Positions 16,264 through 25,040 of a stretch of 64,000 nucleotides of DNA are shown one piece after another. Under the pieces are notes generated by a model. The model was given only the letters and a program-made list of their open reading frames with translations. It was not told the DNA's origin and did no database searches. Both the position numbers and the translations under genes were made by a program. Numbering within the stretch: position 1 is the stretch's first letter; every line of letters starts with the position of its first letter. This stretch comes from Pantanalinema sp. GBBB05. Lineage in GTDB: Bacteria > Cyanobacteriota > Cyanobacteriia > Leptolyngbyales > Leptolyngbyaceae. The stretch lies in assembly GCA_016743235.1 (NCBI GenBank), contig VRZD01000022.1, forward strand, positions 1 to 64,000, in the 5' to 3' direction.

Positions 16264-17571
16264 ATGTCAGTCTTGGCAGCGATCGCAGTTCTGGCGATTC
16301 TCATTGTGGTTCATGAACTGGGGCACTTCATTGCCGCCCGTGCCCAGGGCATTTATGCCAACCGCTTTTCGATCGGCTTTGGTCCGGTATTGTGGAGCTA
16401 CAAGGGCCCTGAAACGGAATATGCGCTCCGAGCCTTTCCCCTCGGTGGCTATGTCGGCTTTCCCGATGATGATCCCGATAGCCAAATTCCGCCGGATGAC
16501 CCGAACCTGTTGAAAAACCGACCTCTGCTCGATCGAGCGATCGTCATCAGTGCTGGAGTCATCGCCAACCTGATTTTTGCCTACTTGGTGCTCGTAGTGC
16601 AGTTAGGAACCGTTGGCACTCTGGAAGCGGGTCAACCGGGAGTATTGATCCCCCAAGTGGTGACAGAGATTACCTCTGTGTCTCCCTCTGCGACTCAAGT
16701 TGGGTTACAGGCGGGCGATCGGTTGTATATCAACTCCAACCTGGACTATCAGTTTAATCCGCAGACCAATGCGATGCAGTTATCTGTTAAGCCAAAGGTG
16801 GACAAACCTGTCAAGCTTTATGTAGAACGCCAAGTCCCTGATGCTGATCAGCCCAAGTTAGTTGAATTAGCTCTGCCGACCACAACCCAGACTGTGGATC
16901 TTAGTATCAAACCGGCTGCCGCCATTCAAACGGGAATTCAGCCTGGAGATGTGATCTTGGCGGTGAATGGGCAAGAGTTCGGTCGATCGCTGCGGGAGGA
17001 AGGTGTTCTCAGAAAACTGATTGAGACTAGCCCGAATACGCCAATTCAGCTTCAGGTTAAGCGGGGTGAACAGGTATTACCCCTGACGGTGACCCCTCGG
17101 GATGATAATGGTCAAGGACGAATTGGGGCAGGTCTAGCTCCCAATGGTGGTTTAGTGCGGGAACGGGTCGCTGGTCTAGCCGTATTTGGGCAAGCCGCAG
17201 ACGAGTTTCAAAAGATTGTCAACGATACGCTGGAAGGCTTTGCCCAACTGATTCAGAAGTTCAGCCAAACCTCTAGCCAAGTCGCTGGACCGGTGGCGAT
17301 CGTCGCAGCAGGAGCCAAAATCGCGCAATCGGATGCCGCCAACCTGTTCTATTTCGCCGCTCTGATCAGTGTGAACCTGGCAGTGATCAACATTCTGCCG
17401 TTACCCGCCTTAGACGGTGGACATCTAGCCTTCCTGCTGATTGAAGGGCTACGTGGCAAACCCTTACCGAGCAAAATTCAGGATGGTGTGATGCAAACTG
17501 GATTGATGCTGCTACTGGGGTTAGGCATTTTCCTGATTCTGCGTGACACAGCGAATTTAATTCAACAGTGA
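16264..17571 (+). CDS. rseP: RseP-type site-2 protease (M50)
   Basis: This is a zinc intramembrane protease that cuts membrane-anchored regulators such as anti-sigma factors. The first membrane helix carries VVHELGHFIAAR, with zinc ligands His17 and His21 and catalytic Glu18. LPLPALDGGHLAF in the last third gives the third ligand Asp. Two PDZ-like stretches lie between (around residues 130 to 180, and 215 to 275 with IQPGDVILAVNGQEFG). The 435-residue length is usual for the RseP group. Its stop overlaps the nth start. Confidence 0.93.
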   Translation: MSVLAAIAVLAILIVVHELGHFIAARAQGIYANRFSIGFGPVLWSYKGPETEYALRAFPLGGYVGFPDDDPDSQIPPDDPNLLKNRPLLDRAIVISAGVIANLIFAYLVLVVQLGTVGTLEAGQPGVLIPQVVTEITSVSPSATQVGLQAGDRLYINSNLDYQFNPQTNAMQLSVKPKVDKPVKLYVERQVPDADQPKLVELALPTTTQTVDLSIKPAAAIQTGIQPGDVILAVNGQEFGRSLREEGVLRKLIETSPNTPIQLQVKRGEQVLPLTVTPRDDNGQGRIGAGLAPNGGLVRERVAGLAVFGQAADEFQKIVNDTLEGFAQLIQKFSQTSSQVAGPVAIVAAGAKIAQSDAANLFYFAALISVNLAVINILPLPALDGGHLAFLLIEGLRGKPLPSKIQDGVMQTGLMLLLGLGIFLILRDTANLIQQ

Positions 17572-18284
17572 GCATTACCCGAAAACTGTCTGGGAAAAAG
17601 CAACGGGCGATCGAAATTCTGCATCGCCTCAAAGCCCTTTACCCGAATGCAACCTGTACACTGAACTACGACACTCCGGTGCAACTCCTGGTTGCCACGA
17701 TTCTGTCGGCTCAATGTACCGATGAGCGAGTGAATCTGGTGACTCCTGAGTTGTTCCGGCGCTTCCCAGATGCCGCCGCTTTAGCGGGCGCAGAACTGGG
17801 TGAACTGGAAACTCTGGTGCGATCGACGGGCTTCTATCGCAATAAAGCCAAAAATATCCAGGGAGCCTGCCGCATGATTATGGAGCAGTTTGGCGGTGAG
17901 GTGCCCCAACTGATGGAAGATCTGCTCAGGTTGCCGGGGGTAGCTCGGAAGACAGCGAATGTCGTGCTCGCTAATGCCTTTGATCTGCACATGGGCGTCA
18001 CAGTTGATACCCACGTCAAACGCCTTAGTTATCGGCTGGGACTCACAACCCATACTGATCCCATCCGAATTGAGCGAGATTTGATCAAACTACTACCGCA
18101 ACCGGACTGGGAAAACTGGTCAATTCGGTTGATTTACCATGGTCGATCGACCTGTATGGCGCGTAATCCGCAATGCGATCGCTGTGCTTTAGCAGATCTG
18201 TGTCCTGCTGCTCCCCTGCCTCATAAACCACTGTCCGAGCCAGTTGATGTGGGTGAGACGGCTGAATCGGCGATCGTGCCCTAA
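17568..18284 (+). CDS. nth: Endonuclease III
   Basis: The DNA glycosylase/AP lyase removes oxidised pyrimidines. The helix-hairpin-helix LPGVARKTANVVLANAF contains the catalytic Lys, and VDTHVKRLSYRLGL the catalytic Asp. The C-terminal cysteines (CMARNPQCDRCALADLC, spacing 6-2-5) bind the 4Fe-4S cluster. The GTG start overlaps the rseP stop (GTGA), so the two genes are coupled. A hairpin terminator follows 34 bases after the stop. Confidence 0.96.
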   Translation: MSITRKLSGKKQRAIEILHRLKALYPNATCTLNYDTPVQLLVATILSAQCTDERVNLVTPELFRRFPDAAALAGAELGELETLVRSTGFYRNKAKNIQGACRMIMEQFGGEVPQLMEDLLRLPGVARKTANVVLANAFDLHMGVTVDTHVKRLSYRLGLTTHTDPIRIERDLIKLLPQPDWENWSIRLIYHGRSTCMARNPQCDRCALADLCPAAPLPHKPLSEPVDVGETAESAIVP

Positions 18285-18317
18285 CCATTAGCTGATCAGG
18301 CAATCCTTGATGTTCAC

Positions 18318-18342
18318 AGGCGCAGAATTCTGCGTCTTTTTT
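18318..18342 (+). terminator. Rho-independent terminator after nth
   Basis: The palindrome CGCAGAATTCTGCG (18321 to 18334) forms a compact stem and is followed directly by TCTTTTTT. It would end the serS-rseP-nth transcript. Confidence 0.85.
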
Positions 18343-18521
18343 AATGCTGGTTTCTACGCCTTTAGCGGCAGAGCCTAAGCATTATGCTTTCTAGCTATGG
18401 GGCGATTCGAGACGAAGAAGAACTGGATAAGTTGTTAGTGTCATCTGTTGCATCGCTACAACAACATGAGCGAGTTGCAACTTAACCATCCATTTTTAGA
18501 TAACACACCGGAGAATTAATT

Positions 18522-18809
18522 ATGCGACTCACTGCACTCTCTAAATACGCTGGAGCTACTGTCCTCGCTTTAGGCTTGACCACCTTACCTTTGACCCTGC
18601 CTGCGTCTGCTCAAACGGATACCACGACCGGAACCACCGATCGCACGACAGACACAACGACTACGGAAGCTGGTGATCGTGATTTTGACTGGGGCTGGCT
18701 AGGTCTATTAGGGCTAATTGGTCTAGCTGGTTTAGCTCGGAAAAATGATGAACCGACAGTGCAATACCGCGATCGGGATGAAGTGACTAGCACTCGTTCT
18801 CGTTACTAA
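18522..18809 (+). CDS. WGxxGxxG family small protein, copy 1
   Basis: The 95-residue protein has a signal peptide (about residues 1 to 30, ending PLTLPASAQ), a Thr-rich linker (residues 31 to 50) and the motif DFDWGWLGLLGLIGLAGLAR (residues 53 to 72). That motif is a short Trp/Gly helix followed by basic residues, like a miniature C-terminal sorting or anchoring signal. The tail is polar. GGAG lies 8 bases before the ATG. Function is unknown for the family. A paralogue follows directly. Confidence 0.8.
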   Translation: MRLTALSKYAGATVLALGLTTLPLTLPASAQTDTTTGTTDRTTDTTTTEAGDRDFDWGWLGLLGLIGLAGLARKNDEPTVQYRDRDEVTSTRSRY

Positions 18810-18909
18810 TTCTGAGATGAAGTTGGTCATGGCAATGCCTTAAATGCTTGCCAGGTTGGTTTTAGTGTTTGTTTTCATACTTCATTCACAGTTAAATCGA
18901 GGATTTACT

Positions 18910-19191
18910 ATGACATTGGCTCATTCGGCTAAGAAAATTGTGGGCGCTAGTGTGATTGCAGTCAGTTTGGCAACGCTACCCATGGCGGTTCCAGCGATCG
19001 CTCAAACGGATACGAATGCCCCTACCTTAGATACCACTCCCTTGCAGGAGACTAAAGACGATAACAATAATTGGGGCTGGCTAGGCTTACTGGGATTAAT
19101 TGGGTTAGCGAATTTACTTCGCAAACCCAGAACCCAACATACCGTTTATCGGGAACCCCAAACCACGGGACGGACAGACTACCGGGAATAA
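18910..19191 (+). CDS. WGxxGxxG family small protein, copy 2
   Basis: The 93-residue paralogue shares the layout of the preceding gene: signal peptide ending VPAIAQTDT, short linker, then NNWGWLGLLGLIGLANLLRK and a basic, tyrosine-containing tail. The shared AQTDT junction and the near-identical WGWLGLLGLIGLA motif show a tandem duplication with strong divergence elsewhere. The start at 18910 is preferred over 18844 because CGAGG lies before it and the signal peptide then has a normal length. Confidence 0.8.
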   Translation: MTLAHSAKKIVGASVIAVSLATLPMAVPAIAQTDTNAPTLDTTPLQETKDDNNNWGWLGLLGLIGLANLLRKPRTQHTVYREPQTTGRTDYRE

Positions 19192-19199
19192 TCGGAACG

Positions 19200-19244
19200 C
19201 GCGATCGACCATAGGTACAGGATGATGGCTGATGCTCGATCGCG
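19200..19244. terminator. Inverted repeat between convergent genes
   Basis: CGCGATCGA (19200 to 19208) pairs exactly with TCGATCGCG (19236 to 19244), around a 27-base loop. It sits between the stops of the WGxxGxxG gene and the convergent transporter gene, so it could end both transcripts. No T-run is present and both arms are HIP1-derived, so the match may be incidental. Confidence 0.3.
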
Positions 19245-19246
19245 AA

Positions 19247-20716
19247 TTACCCCTCTTGGCTCGGATCTGCCTGCTTTCCTAAGCGTCGCTCCCGTAGTTT
19301 CAGCAAAATTTCGGCATGAACTTCGCGGGTAATGGGATACAGGTATGCCAGCACCAGTCCAATCAATAACACGACCGTCGGAACAGGTCCAATCATCAGG
19401 CGTATGGCAAAGAGGGCGGAATCGGGTTGAATCGGTTCGGGCTGACCTGCGATCGACTCCATAAAGCCTGCTCCTTCTAAAGCTAATCCCACTACGAATA
19501 AGCCAATGGCGAGGGCAACTTTTTGCAGGAGCACCATAAAGCCGTAGAAAATGCCTTCCCGCCGTTGCCCTGTTTGCAGTTCATCGAGTTCAATCACATC
19601 TGGAATCATGGACCAGGGAATTAAGTAAGCCGTGGAGACGCCAAACCCTGCCATCACGGCCAGAACGTACATCAGCCCAATTTGTCCAGGTTGCAAGAGA
19701 AACAGCCCCACTTCAGCGATAATCCAGATGGTCATGCCCATAAAGTAAACGGCTTTTTTCCCGACCCGCTTACTCACAGCACTCCAAACAAACAGCATGA
19801 TTAGCCCTGTGACCTGTACCGCAATTACCACTTTAGTAAAGTCTTGGTCGGTCAAGTTCATCCAGTTTTTGACAAAGTAAGGAATCACGGCGACGGTATT
19901 TTGCACCGCTAACCAGGAACAGAGATAAATCCCAATCACATAGACAAAGGGACGATTACTAAAGGCAATCTTCAGTTGTTGCAGGTAAGGGAGTGAGGGT
20001 TCGTTAGCCGTAGTTTCTCGACGATATCGTTCTGTTTGTAAAGCTCGATGTCGAATACCCCAAACACACCAGTAAATCGGCAGTACACCTAAGATGGCAC
20101 AGACGCCACCGAGCCACAGATATTGCTGAATCCGATCGTCCTTAAACCAATCAAAAATCTTGAGGGCGATAATTAACGAGACGATGCTGCCACCAATCGA
20201 AAAGGCAAACCGAAAGCTATTAAGGCTAGTCCGCTCATCGTAATCCTGCGTCAGTTCTGCGGTGAGGGCGGTATAGGGTAGGTTGACGATCGTATAAAAG
20301 GTATTAAAAATGATCGCCACCACGATGTAATACCAGAACAAGCCCCACTGGTTGGTGGTGCGATCGCTACTAAATTGCGGGACAACCCATTGCAGAAAAA
20401 AGAATAGACCAAAGGGCACTGCCCCCCAAACCATCCAGGGCAATCGTCGTCCCCACTTGTGTTTGGTGCGATCGCTAAGTATCCCAACAATGGGATCGTT
20501 GACCGCATCCCAGATTTTGCCAATCATCAAGATGCTACCGGCCAGACCAGGACTTAGCCCAGCAGCGCTGGTAAAAAAGATCAATAGATATACGGCTAGA
20601 ACGTTAGCCGTCATGGCTGCTCCTAAGTCGCCCGCCCCATAAGCCAACTTGGTACTAAAACTGAGCTTTTGGGCGCTCGCTGATTCACAGGGGTTAGGAG
20701 CCGCAGAATTATTCAT
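19247..20716 (-). CDS. MFS transporter of the GPH (MelB-like) sugar:cation family
   Basis: The product of about 489 residues has twelve hydrophobic segments. The GPH signature is seen as GKIWDAVNDPIVGILSDRTK and HKWGRRLPWMVWGAVPFG in the first half, with YTALTAELTQDYDERTSLNS in the intracellular loop. The family imports glycosides, pentosides or hexuronides with Na+ or H+; the substrate is not deducible. ATG 20716 is preferred to a TTG four codons upstream. It is divergent from the phosphoribosyltransferase gene. Confidence 0.9.
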   Translation of the reverse strand: MNNSAAPNPCESASAQKLSFSTKLAYGAGDLGAAMTANVLAVYLLIFFTSAAGLSPGLAGSILMIGKIWDAVNDPIVGILSDRTKHKWGRRLPWMVWGAVPFGLFFFLQWVVPQFSSDRTTNQWGLFWYYIVVAIIFNTFYTIVNLPYTALTAELTQDYDERTSLNSFRFAFSIGGSIVSLIIALKIFDWFKDDRIQQYLWLGGVCAILGVLPIYWCVWGIRHRALQTERYRRETTANEPSLPYLQQLKIAFSNRPFVYVIGIYLCSWLAVQNTVAVIPYFVKNWMNLTDQDFTKVVIAVQVTGLIMLFVWSAVSKRVGKKAVYFMGMTIWIIAEVGLFLLQPGQIGLMYVLAVMAGFGVSTAYLIPWSMIPDVIELDELQTGQRREGIFYGFMVLLQKVALAIGLFVVGLALEGAGFMESIAGQPEPIQPDSALFAIRLMIGPVPTVVLLIGLVLAYLYPITREVHAEILLKLRERRLGKQADPSQEG

Positions 20717-20816
20717 AAGGTAATGCAAGAAGACAGGTCATCAGTTGTATTATTTTCATCATCTTTCAGCGCTACACAGCTGATCAGTAATCTTTATTAT
20801 TCCTGCGTCTAAGACC

Positions 20817-21341
20817 ATGCCCGATCTCTATGTTTCCTGGTCAGACTACCACCACACGATCGAACAATTGGCGGTTCAGATCTATCAGTCCAACTGGACG
20901 TTTAATCAAATTCTCTGTTTGGCAAAAGGTGGATTAAGGGTTGGAGACATTCTGGCGCGGATTTATGATGTGCCTTTAGCGATTCTGGCAACTTCATCCT
21001 ATGGCGGCACAGGCAATCAGGTGCGTGGCTCATTGACGATCGCGCGATCGCTCACTATGACGACACCAACGTTGGGCAGTCGAGTGCTGCTAGTGGATGA
21101 TCTGGTTGACTCCGGTGTGACGTTGAAGGAAACCCTCGTTTGGTTAAAAGAGCATCACACGCCACAGGTAGAAGATGTGCGAACGGCTGTGCTCTGGTAC
21201 AAAGCCTGTTCTGTGATGGCGCCGGACTACTATGTCAGCTACTTACCCGATAATCCCTGGATTCATCAGCCATTTGAACCGTATGAACAAATGACGATCG
21301 CAGATTTGGTCGCTACTCATACTGCCAAGGCTATGACTTAA
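20817..21341 (+). CDS. Purine-type phosphoribosyltransferase
   Basis: The 174-residue protein has the PRPP-binding loop SRVLLVDDLVDSGVTLKETL (residues about 92 to 111) and the pyrophosphate-loop area CLAKGGLRVGDILARIYDVP of type I phosphoribosyltransferases. The closing hood includes PDNPWIHQPFE, similar to xanthine/hypoxanthine transferases. It most likely takes part in purine salvage, but base specificity cannot be read from the sequence. Confidence 0.85.
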   Translation: MPDLYVSWSDYHHTIEQLAVQIYQSNWTFNQILCLAKGGLRVGDILARIYDVPLAILATSSYGGTGNQVRGSLTIARSLTMTTPTLGSRVLLVDDLVDSGVTLKETLVWLKEHHTPQVEDVRTAVLWYKACSVMAPDYYVSYLPDNPWIHQPFEPYEQMTIADLVATHTAKAMT

Positions 21342-21692
21342 GTGGGTCAGTTCTGTAAGCTGATGTCCGTAATTCTTGGGAGCTAACATCCGTAATTCTA
21401 TCGATCACTCTTGAATTAATTTGGCATGGACGGGTTGACAAAACGGATGGCTCCAACCGGACAATCACTTAATCTTCCAAAAGTTCAACTCGGGGACTTA
21501 CCTCTAGAGCTATGTCAAATCCCAGTAGAATGTGCCATCTTAAATCTAGAAAAAGACGGTTTTTATCTAATCAGATAAAATATTGCTAGTAAATTTACTG
21601 CCGCAAATCCTCTAGGGTAACGCCGCGATCAATCTCAGCCCCCTATCTTCAATAGTTCAGCCTAGCCCCTGAAAATCTCTGGACTTACGATC
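21342..21692. other. Intergenic region with short direct and inverted repeats
   Basis: No gene is seen. TCCGTAATTCT occurs twice (21366 to 21376 and 21389 to 21399, 23 bases apart centre to centre). An AT-rich hairpin, TTTTATCT-AATC-AGATAAAA, lies at 21561 to 21580. These could be regulator sites or a weak terminator for the phosphoribosyltransferase gene. Confidence 0.45.
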
Positions 21693-22118
21693 ATGCAAGA
21701 CCACAGTCACCCTCCCAATGCTTCGGCTGCCACCCCTGCGCCCTCCAGCAAACGCCTTGGTGGTTATTTAGTTGAAGCCGGATTACTCACCCCAGCGCAG
21801 ATTGATGTTGCTTTAAACGACCAAAAACTAACAGGTATGAGATTTGGCGAGATTCTAGCCGCGCGTGGTTGGGTCAAACAGCAAACGATCGAATACCTAA
21901 TGAAAAAAGTGATTTTGCCCGAAAAAGCGTCTTCAACCCAACGTTCATCATCCAGCCGGGTAGTCCACCAAGAGGGTCTACCGGGGGTCAATCAGTCACC
22001 CTCACTAAACCGGAAAGCCGCTGCTCAAGGCAACCAACCCGTCAGGCGTGATATTCCTATTTCTAAGCCTCTACCTTCAATCAACAATTCAGACGAAGAT
22101 GTGAGTTGGGTTGGCTAG
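21693..22118 (+). CDS. MshEN-like N-domain protein
   Basis: The 141-residue protein carries one compact helical domain at residues 25 to 85: RLGGYLVEAGLLTPAQIDVA, MRFGEILAARGWVKQQTIEY and LMKKVILPE. This resembles the N-terminal domain of type II secretion/pilus ATPases (GspE/MshE-N), which in some proteins binds c-di-GMP. There is no ATPase domain. The remaining 55 residues are polar and probably disordered. A regulatory or adaptor role is inferred. Confidence 0.7.
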   Translation: MQDHSHPPNASAATPAPSSKRLGGYLVEAGLLTPAQIDVALNDQKLTGMRFGEILAARGWVKQQTIEYLMKKVILPEKASSTQRSSSSRVVHQEGLPGVNQSPSLNRKAAAQGNQPVRRDIPISKPLPSINNSDEDVSWVG

Positions 22119-22490
22119 TTAGTTTTTGCTTTTAGCAAAGCAGCGATCTTGGAGAATATTAATTACAAAAATTCTTATGTTGGGCAGCCGGTTGATCTGG
22201 CTCAGCCTGGGTAAGATGCTGATGCCATAAACCCAATGAATCCCATCTGGGTCACTAGGTAACGGCTTGTGCATGGATCATTGAAGACTATCTCTGCTTT
22301 AAACCAGTTGACTAAGTCCCCGTTTGCCCGGCAAAATCACCCTTCGGGAGCAAACAATCAGGAGGCGACGTGATCATAACCCGAGGTTCGGGGATCACGA
22401 ATTCTACCGGCGGCTGATTTCGGACAGTCGGGCAATTTCGCTATGCTAAAATCAGCAGTACCGGCACGCAGCAGGTGACAAGAATACACC
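22119..22490. other. Long leader region before clpC
   Basis: The 372 bases hold no reading frame of note. A hairpin can form at 22322 to 22355 (GTTTGCCCG with CGGGAGCAAAC, bulged), and GGAGGCG follows at 22362. TATGCTAAAAT at 22443 resembles a -10 region close to the clpC start. The leader may control clpC, but no known riboswitch is recognised. Confidence 0.4.
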
Positions 22491-24962
22491 ATGTTTGAAC
22501 GCTTCACAGAAAAAGCTATCAAGGTAATTATGCTCGCTCAGGAGGAAGCTCGCCGCCTGGGTCATAATTTCGTGGGTACAGAACAGATCCTCCTGGGTCT
22601 GATTGGAGAAGGGACCGGCGTCGCCGCCAAAGTTTTGAAGTCGATGGGGGTTAACCTCAAAGACGCCCGCATTGAAGTCGAGAAGATTATCGGTCGAGGT
22701 TCCGGTTTCGTTGCGGTCGAAATTCCATTTACACCCAGAGCCAAGCGGGTTCTAGAGCTATCTCTGGAAGAAGCTCGGCAACTGGGGCACAACTACATTG
22801 GCACCGAACACTTACTTCTGGGGTTAATCCGAGAAGGTGAGGGCGTCGCGGCCAGAGTATTGGAAAATCTTGGTGTCGATCTCTCGAAGGTCCGGACTCA
22901 AGTAATTCGGATGTTGGGTGAAACCGCTGAAGTCACATCGGGTGGCTCACAAGGGCGGACCAAGACCCCAACCTTAGATGAATTTGGCTCCAACTTGACG
23001 CAACTTGCCGCCGAAGGCAAGCTAGATCCCGTCGTTGGTCGTCAGAAAGAAATTGAACGGGTAATTCAAATCCTGGGTCGCCGCACCAAAAACAATCCGG
23101 TGCTGATTGGTGAACCTGGGGTGGGTAAAACCGCGATCGCGGAAGGGTTGGCACAACGGATTGCCAATGATGATGTGCCCGACATTCTAGAAGATAAGCG
23201 AGTTGTTACCTTAGACATCGGCTTACTGGTGGCAGGCACCAAGTACCGAGGTGAATTTGAAGAACGCCTGAAGAAGATCATGGATGAGATCCGGTCTGCC
23301 GGAAACGTCATTCTAGTGATCGATGAAGTTCACACTCTGATTGGCGCTGGAGCCGCCGAAGGCGCGATCGATGCGGCAAATATCCTCAAGCCTGCTTTGG
23401 CTCGGGGTGAACTGCAATGTATCGGGGCGACCACTCTGGATGAGTACCGCAAGCACATCGAACGCGATGCTGCTCTGGAACGGCGGTTCCAACCTGTGAT
23501 GGTGGGCGAACCCACGGTTGACGAAACGATCGAAATTCTCCGGGGTCTGCGGGAACGCTACGAGCAGCACCATAAGCTGAAGATCTCTGATCTGGCTCTA
23601 GAAGCTGCCGCCAAGCTCTCCGATCGGTATATTTCCGACCGCTTCCTGCCTGATAAAGCGATCGACTTAATCGACGAAGCAGGCTCCCGCGTCCGCTTGA
23701 TCAACTCCCAGTTGCCACCCGCTGCTAGAGAGCTTGATAAGCAACTGCGGCAAGTCCTGAAAGACAAAGACGATGCCGTCCGTTCTCAGGACTTTGATAA
23801 GGCAGGCGAACTCCGCGATCGCGAAATGGAAATCAAAGCGGAAATCCGGGCGATCGCTCAAAGTAAGAAGAATGAATCCCCTGACACTGATCAACCAGTG
23901 GTAGACGAAGAGGATATTGCTCAAATCGTCGCGTCTTGGACAGGTGTCCCTGTGAACAAGCTGACGGAATCCGAATCCGAGAAGCTACTGCACATGGAAG
24001 ACACCCTGCACCAGCGCTTGATTGGTCAGGAAGAAGCCGTGAAGGCAGTATCTCGCGCCATCCGACGGGCCCGGGTGGGCTTGAAGAATCCCAACCGCCC
24101 GATCGCCAGCTTTATCTTCTCTGGTCCGACTGGGGTTGGCAAAACGGAGTTGACCAAGGCATTAGCCTCGTACTTCTTCGGTTCCGAAGATGCCATGATC
24201 CGACTAGACATGTCGGAATACATGGAGCGTCATACCGTTTCCAAGCTGATCGGTTCGCCTCCAGGTTATGTCGGCTACAACGAAGGTGGTCAACTGACTG
24301 AAGCTGTTCGTCGTCGTCCTTACACCGTTGTATTGTTCGATGAAATTGAGAAGGCTCACCCAGATGTCTTCAACATGTTGCTGCAAATCCTGGAAGACGG
24401 TCGCCTGACCGATGCTAAGGGGCGCACCGTAGACTTCAAGAACACCCTCCTGATCATGACCTCCAACATCGGTTCCAAGGTAATCGAGAAGGGTGGCATG
24501 AACAGCTTGGGCTTCGAGATTGCTGATGGTGATGCCGCCGAAGCGAAGTACAACCGGATTCGCTCGTTGGTGAACGAAGAACTGAAGCAATACTTCCGTC
24601 CAGAGTTCCTCAACCGTCTCGATGAAATCATCGTCTTCCGCCAATTGGACGAGAAGGAAATCAAAGAGATTGCCGACATCATGCTCAACGAGGTGTTTGG
24701 TCGCCTACGGGAGCAAGGGATTACGCTGGAAGTCACCGAAGCCTTCAAGAATCGTTTGGTGAAGGAAGGCTATAACCCTAGCTACGGCGCTCGTCCATTG
24801 CGTCGGGCGATTATGCGACTCCTGGAAGATTCACTGGCAGAGGAAATCCTCTCCAGCCGGATCAAGAATGGTGATGTCGCGATCGTGGATGTCGATAGCG
24901 AAGGTCAGGTGAAGGTACTCCAAGGCGAAAAGCGGGAACTGTTACCGCAAGCGGCTGAGTAA
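22491..24962 (+). CDS. clpC: ATP-dependent Clp protease ATPase subunit ClpC
   Basis: ClpC unfolds proteins for the ClpP/R protease and is essential in many cyanobacteria. The 823 residues show two Clp-N repeats (residues 1 to 145), AAA-1 with Walker A GEPGVGKTAIAEG and Walker B VILVIDEVHTLIGAG, a UVR segment (residues about 420 to 455, KDKDDAVRSQDFDKAGELRD) and AAA-2 with GPTGVGKTELTKA and VVLFDEIEKAHPDVF. The NSLGFEIADG stretch corresponds to the ClpP-contacting loop. A terminator follows at once. Codon use and length are normal. Confidence 0.98.
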   Translation: MFERFTEKAIKVIMLAQEEARRLGHNFVGTEQILLGLIGEGTGVAAKVLKSMGVNLKDARIEVEKIIGRGSGFVAVEIPFTPRAKRVLELSLEEARQLGHNYIGTEHLLLGLIREGEGVAARVLENLGVDLSKVRTQVIRMLGETAEVTSGGSQGRTKTPTLDEFGSNLTQLAAEGKLDPVVGRQKEIERVIQILGRRTKNNPVLIGEPGVGKTAIAEGLAQRIANDDVPDILEDKRVVTLDIGLLVAGTKYRGEFEERLKKIMDEIRSAGNVILVIDEVHTLIGAGAAEGAIDAANILKPALARGELQCIGATTLDEYRKHIERDAALERRFQPVMVGEPTVDETIEILRGLRERYEQHHKLKISDLALEAAAKLSDRYISDRFLPDKAIDLIDEAGSRVRLINSQLPPAARELDKQLRQVLKDKDDAVRSQDFDKAGELRDREMEIKAEIRAIAQSKKNESPDTDQPVVDEEDIAQIVASWTGVPVNKLTESESEKLLHMEDTLHQRLIGQEEAVKAVSRAIRRARVGLKNPNRPIASFIFSGPTGVGKTELTKALASYFFGSEDAMIRLDMSEYMERHTVSKLIGSPPGYVGYNEGGQLTEAVRRRPYTVVLFDEIEKAHPDVFNMLLQILEDGRLTDAKGRTVDFKNTLLIMTSNIGSKVIEKGGMNSLGFEIADGDAAEAKYNRIRSLVNEELKQYFRPEFLNRLDEIIVFRQLDEKEIKEIADIMLNEVFGRLREQGITLEVTEAFKNRLVKEGYNPSYGARPLRRAIMRLLEDSLAEEILSSRIKNGDVAIVDVDSEGQVKVLQGEKRELLPQAAE

Positions 24963-24981
24963 CCAACCAATCGATTAAATT

Positions 24982-25018
24982 AAACGCGGTAGAGAGTTAC
25001 TGGCTCCCTACCGCGTTT
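24982..25018 (+). terminator. Rho-independent terminator after clpC
   Basis: AAACGCGGTAG (24982 to 24992) pairs perfectly with CTACCGCGTTT (25008 to 25018). The 11-bp stem starts 20 bases after the clpC stop. The T-run is short (TTTGTTATTT). Confidence 0.75.
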
Positions 25019-25040
25019 GTTATTTGGGGCATGTTTATTA

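Noticed and set aside
23936..24301. Long alternate frames inside clpC
   Set aside because: They are frame shadows of a fully conserved ClpC sequence.
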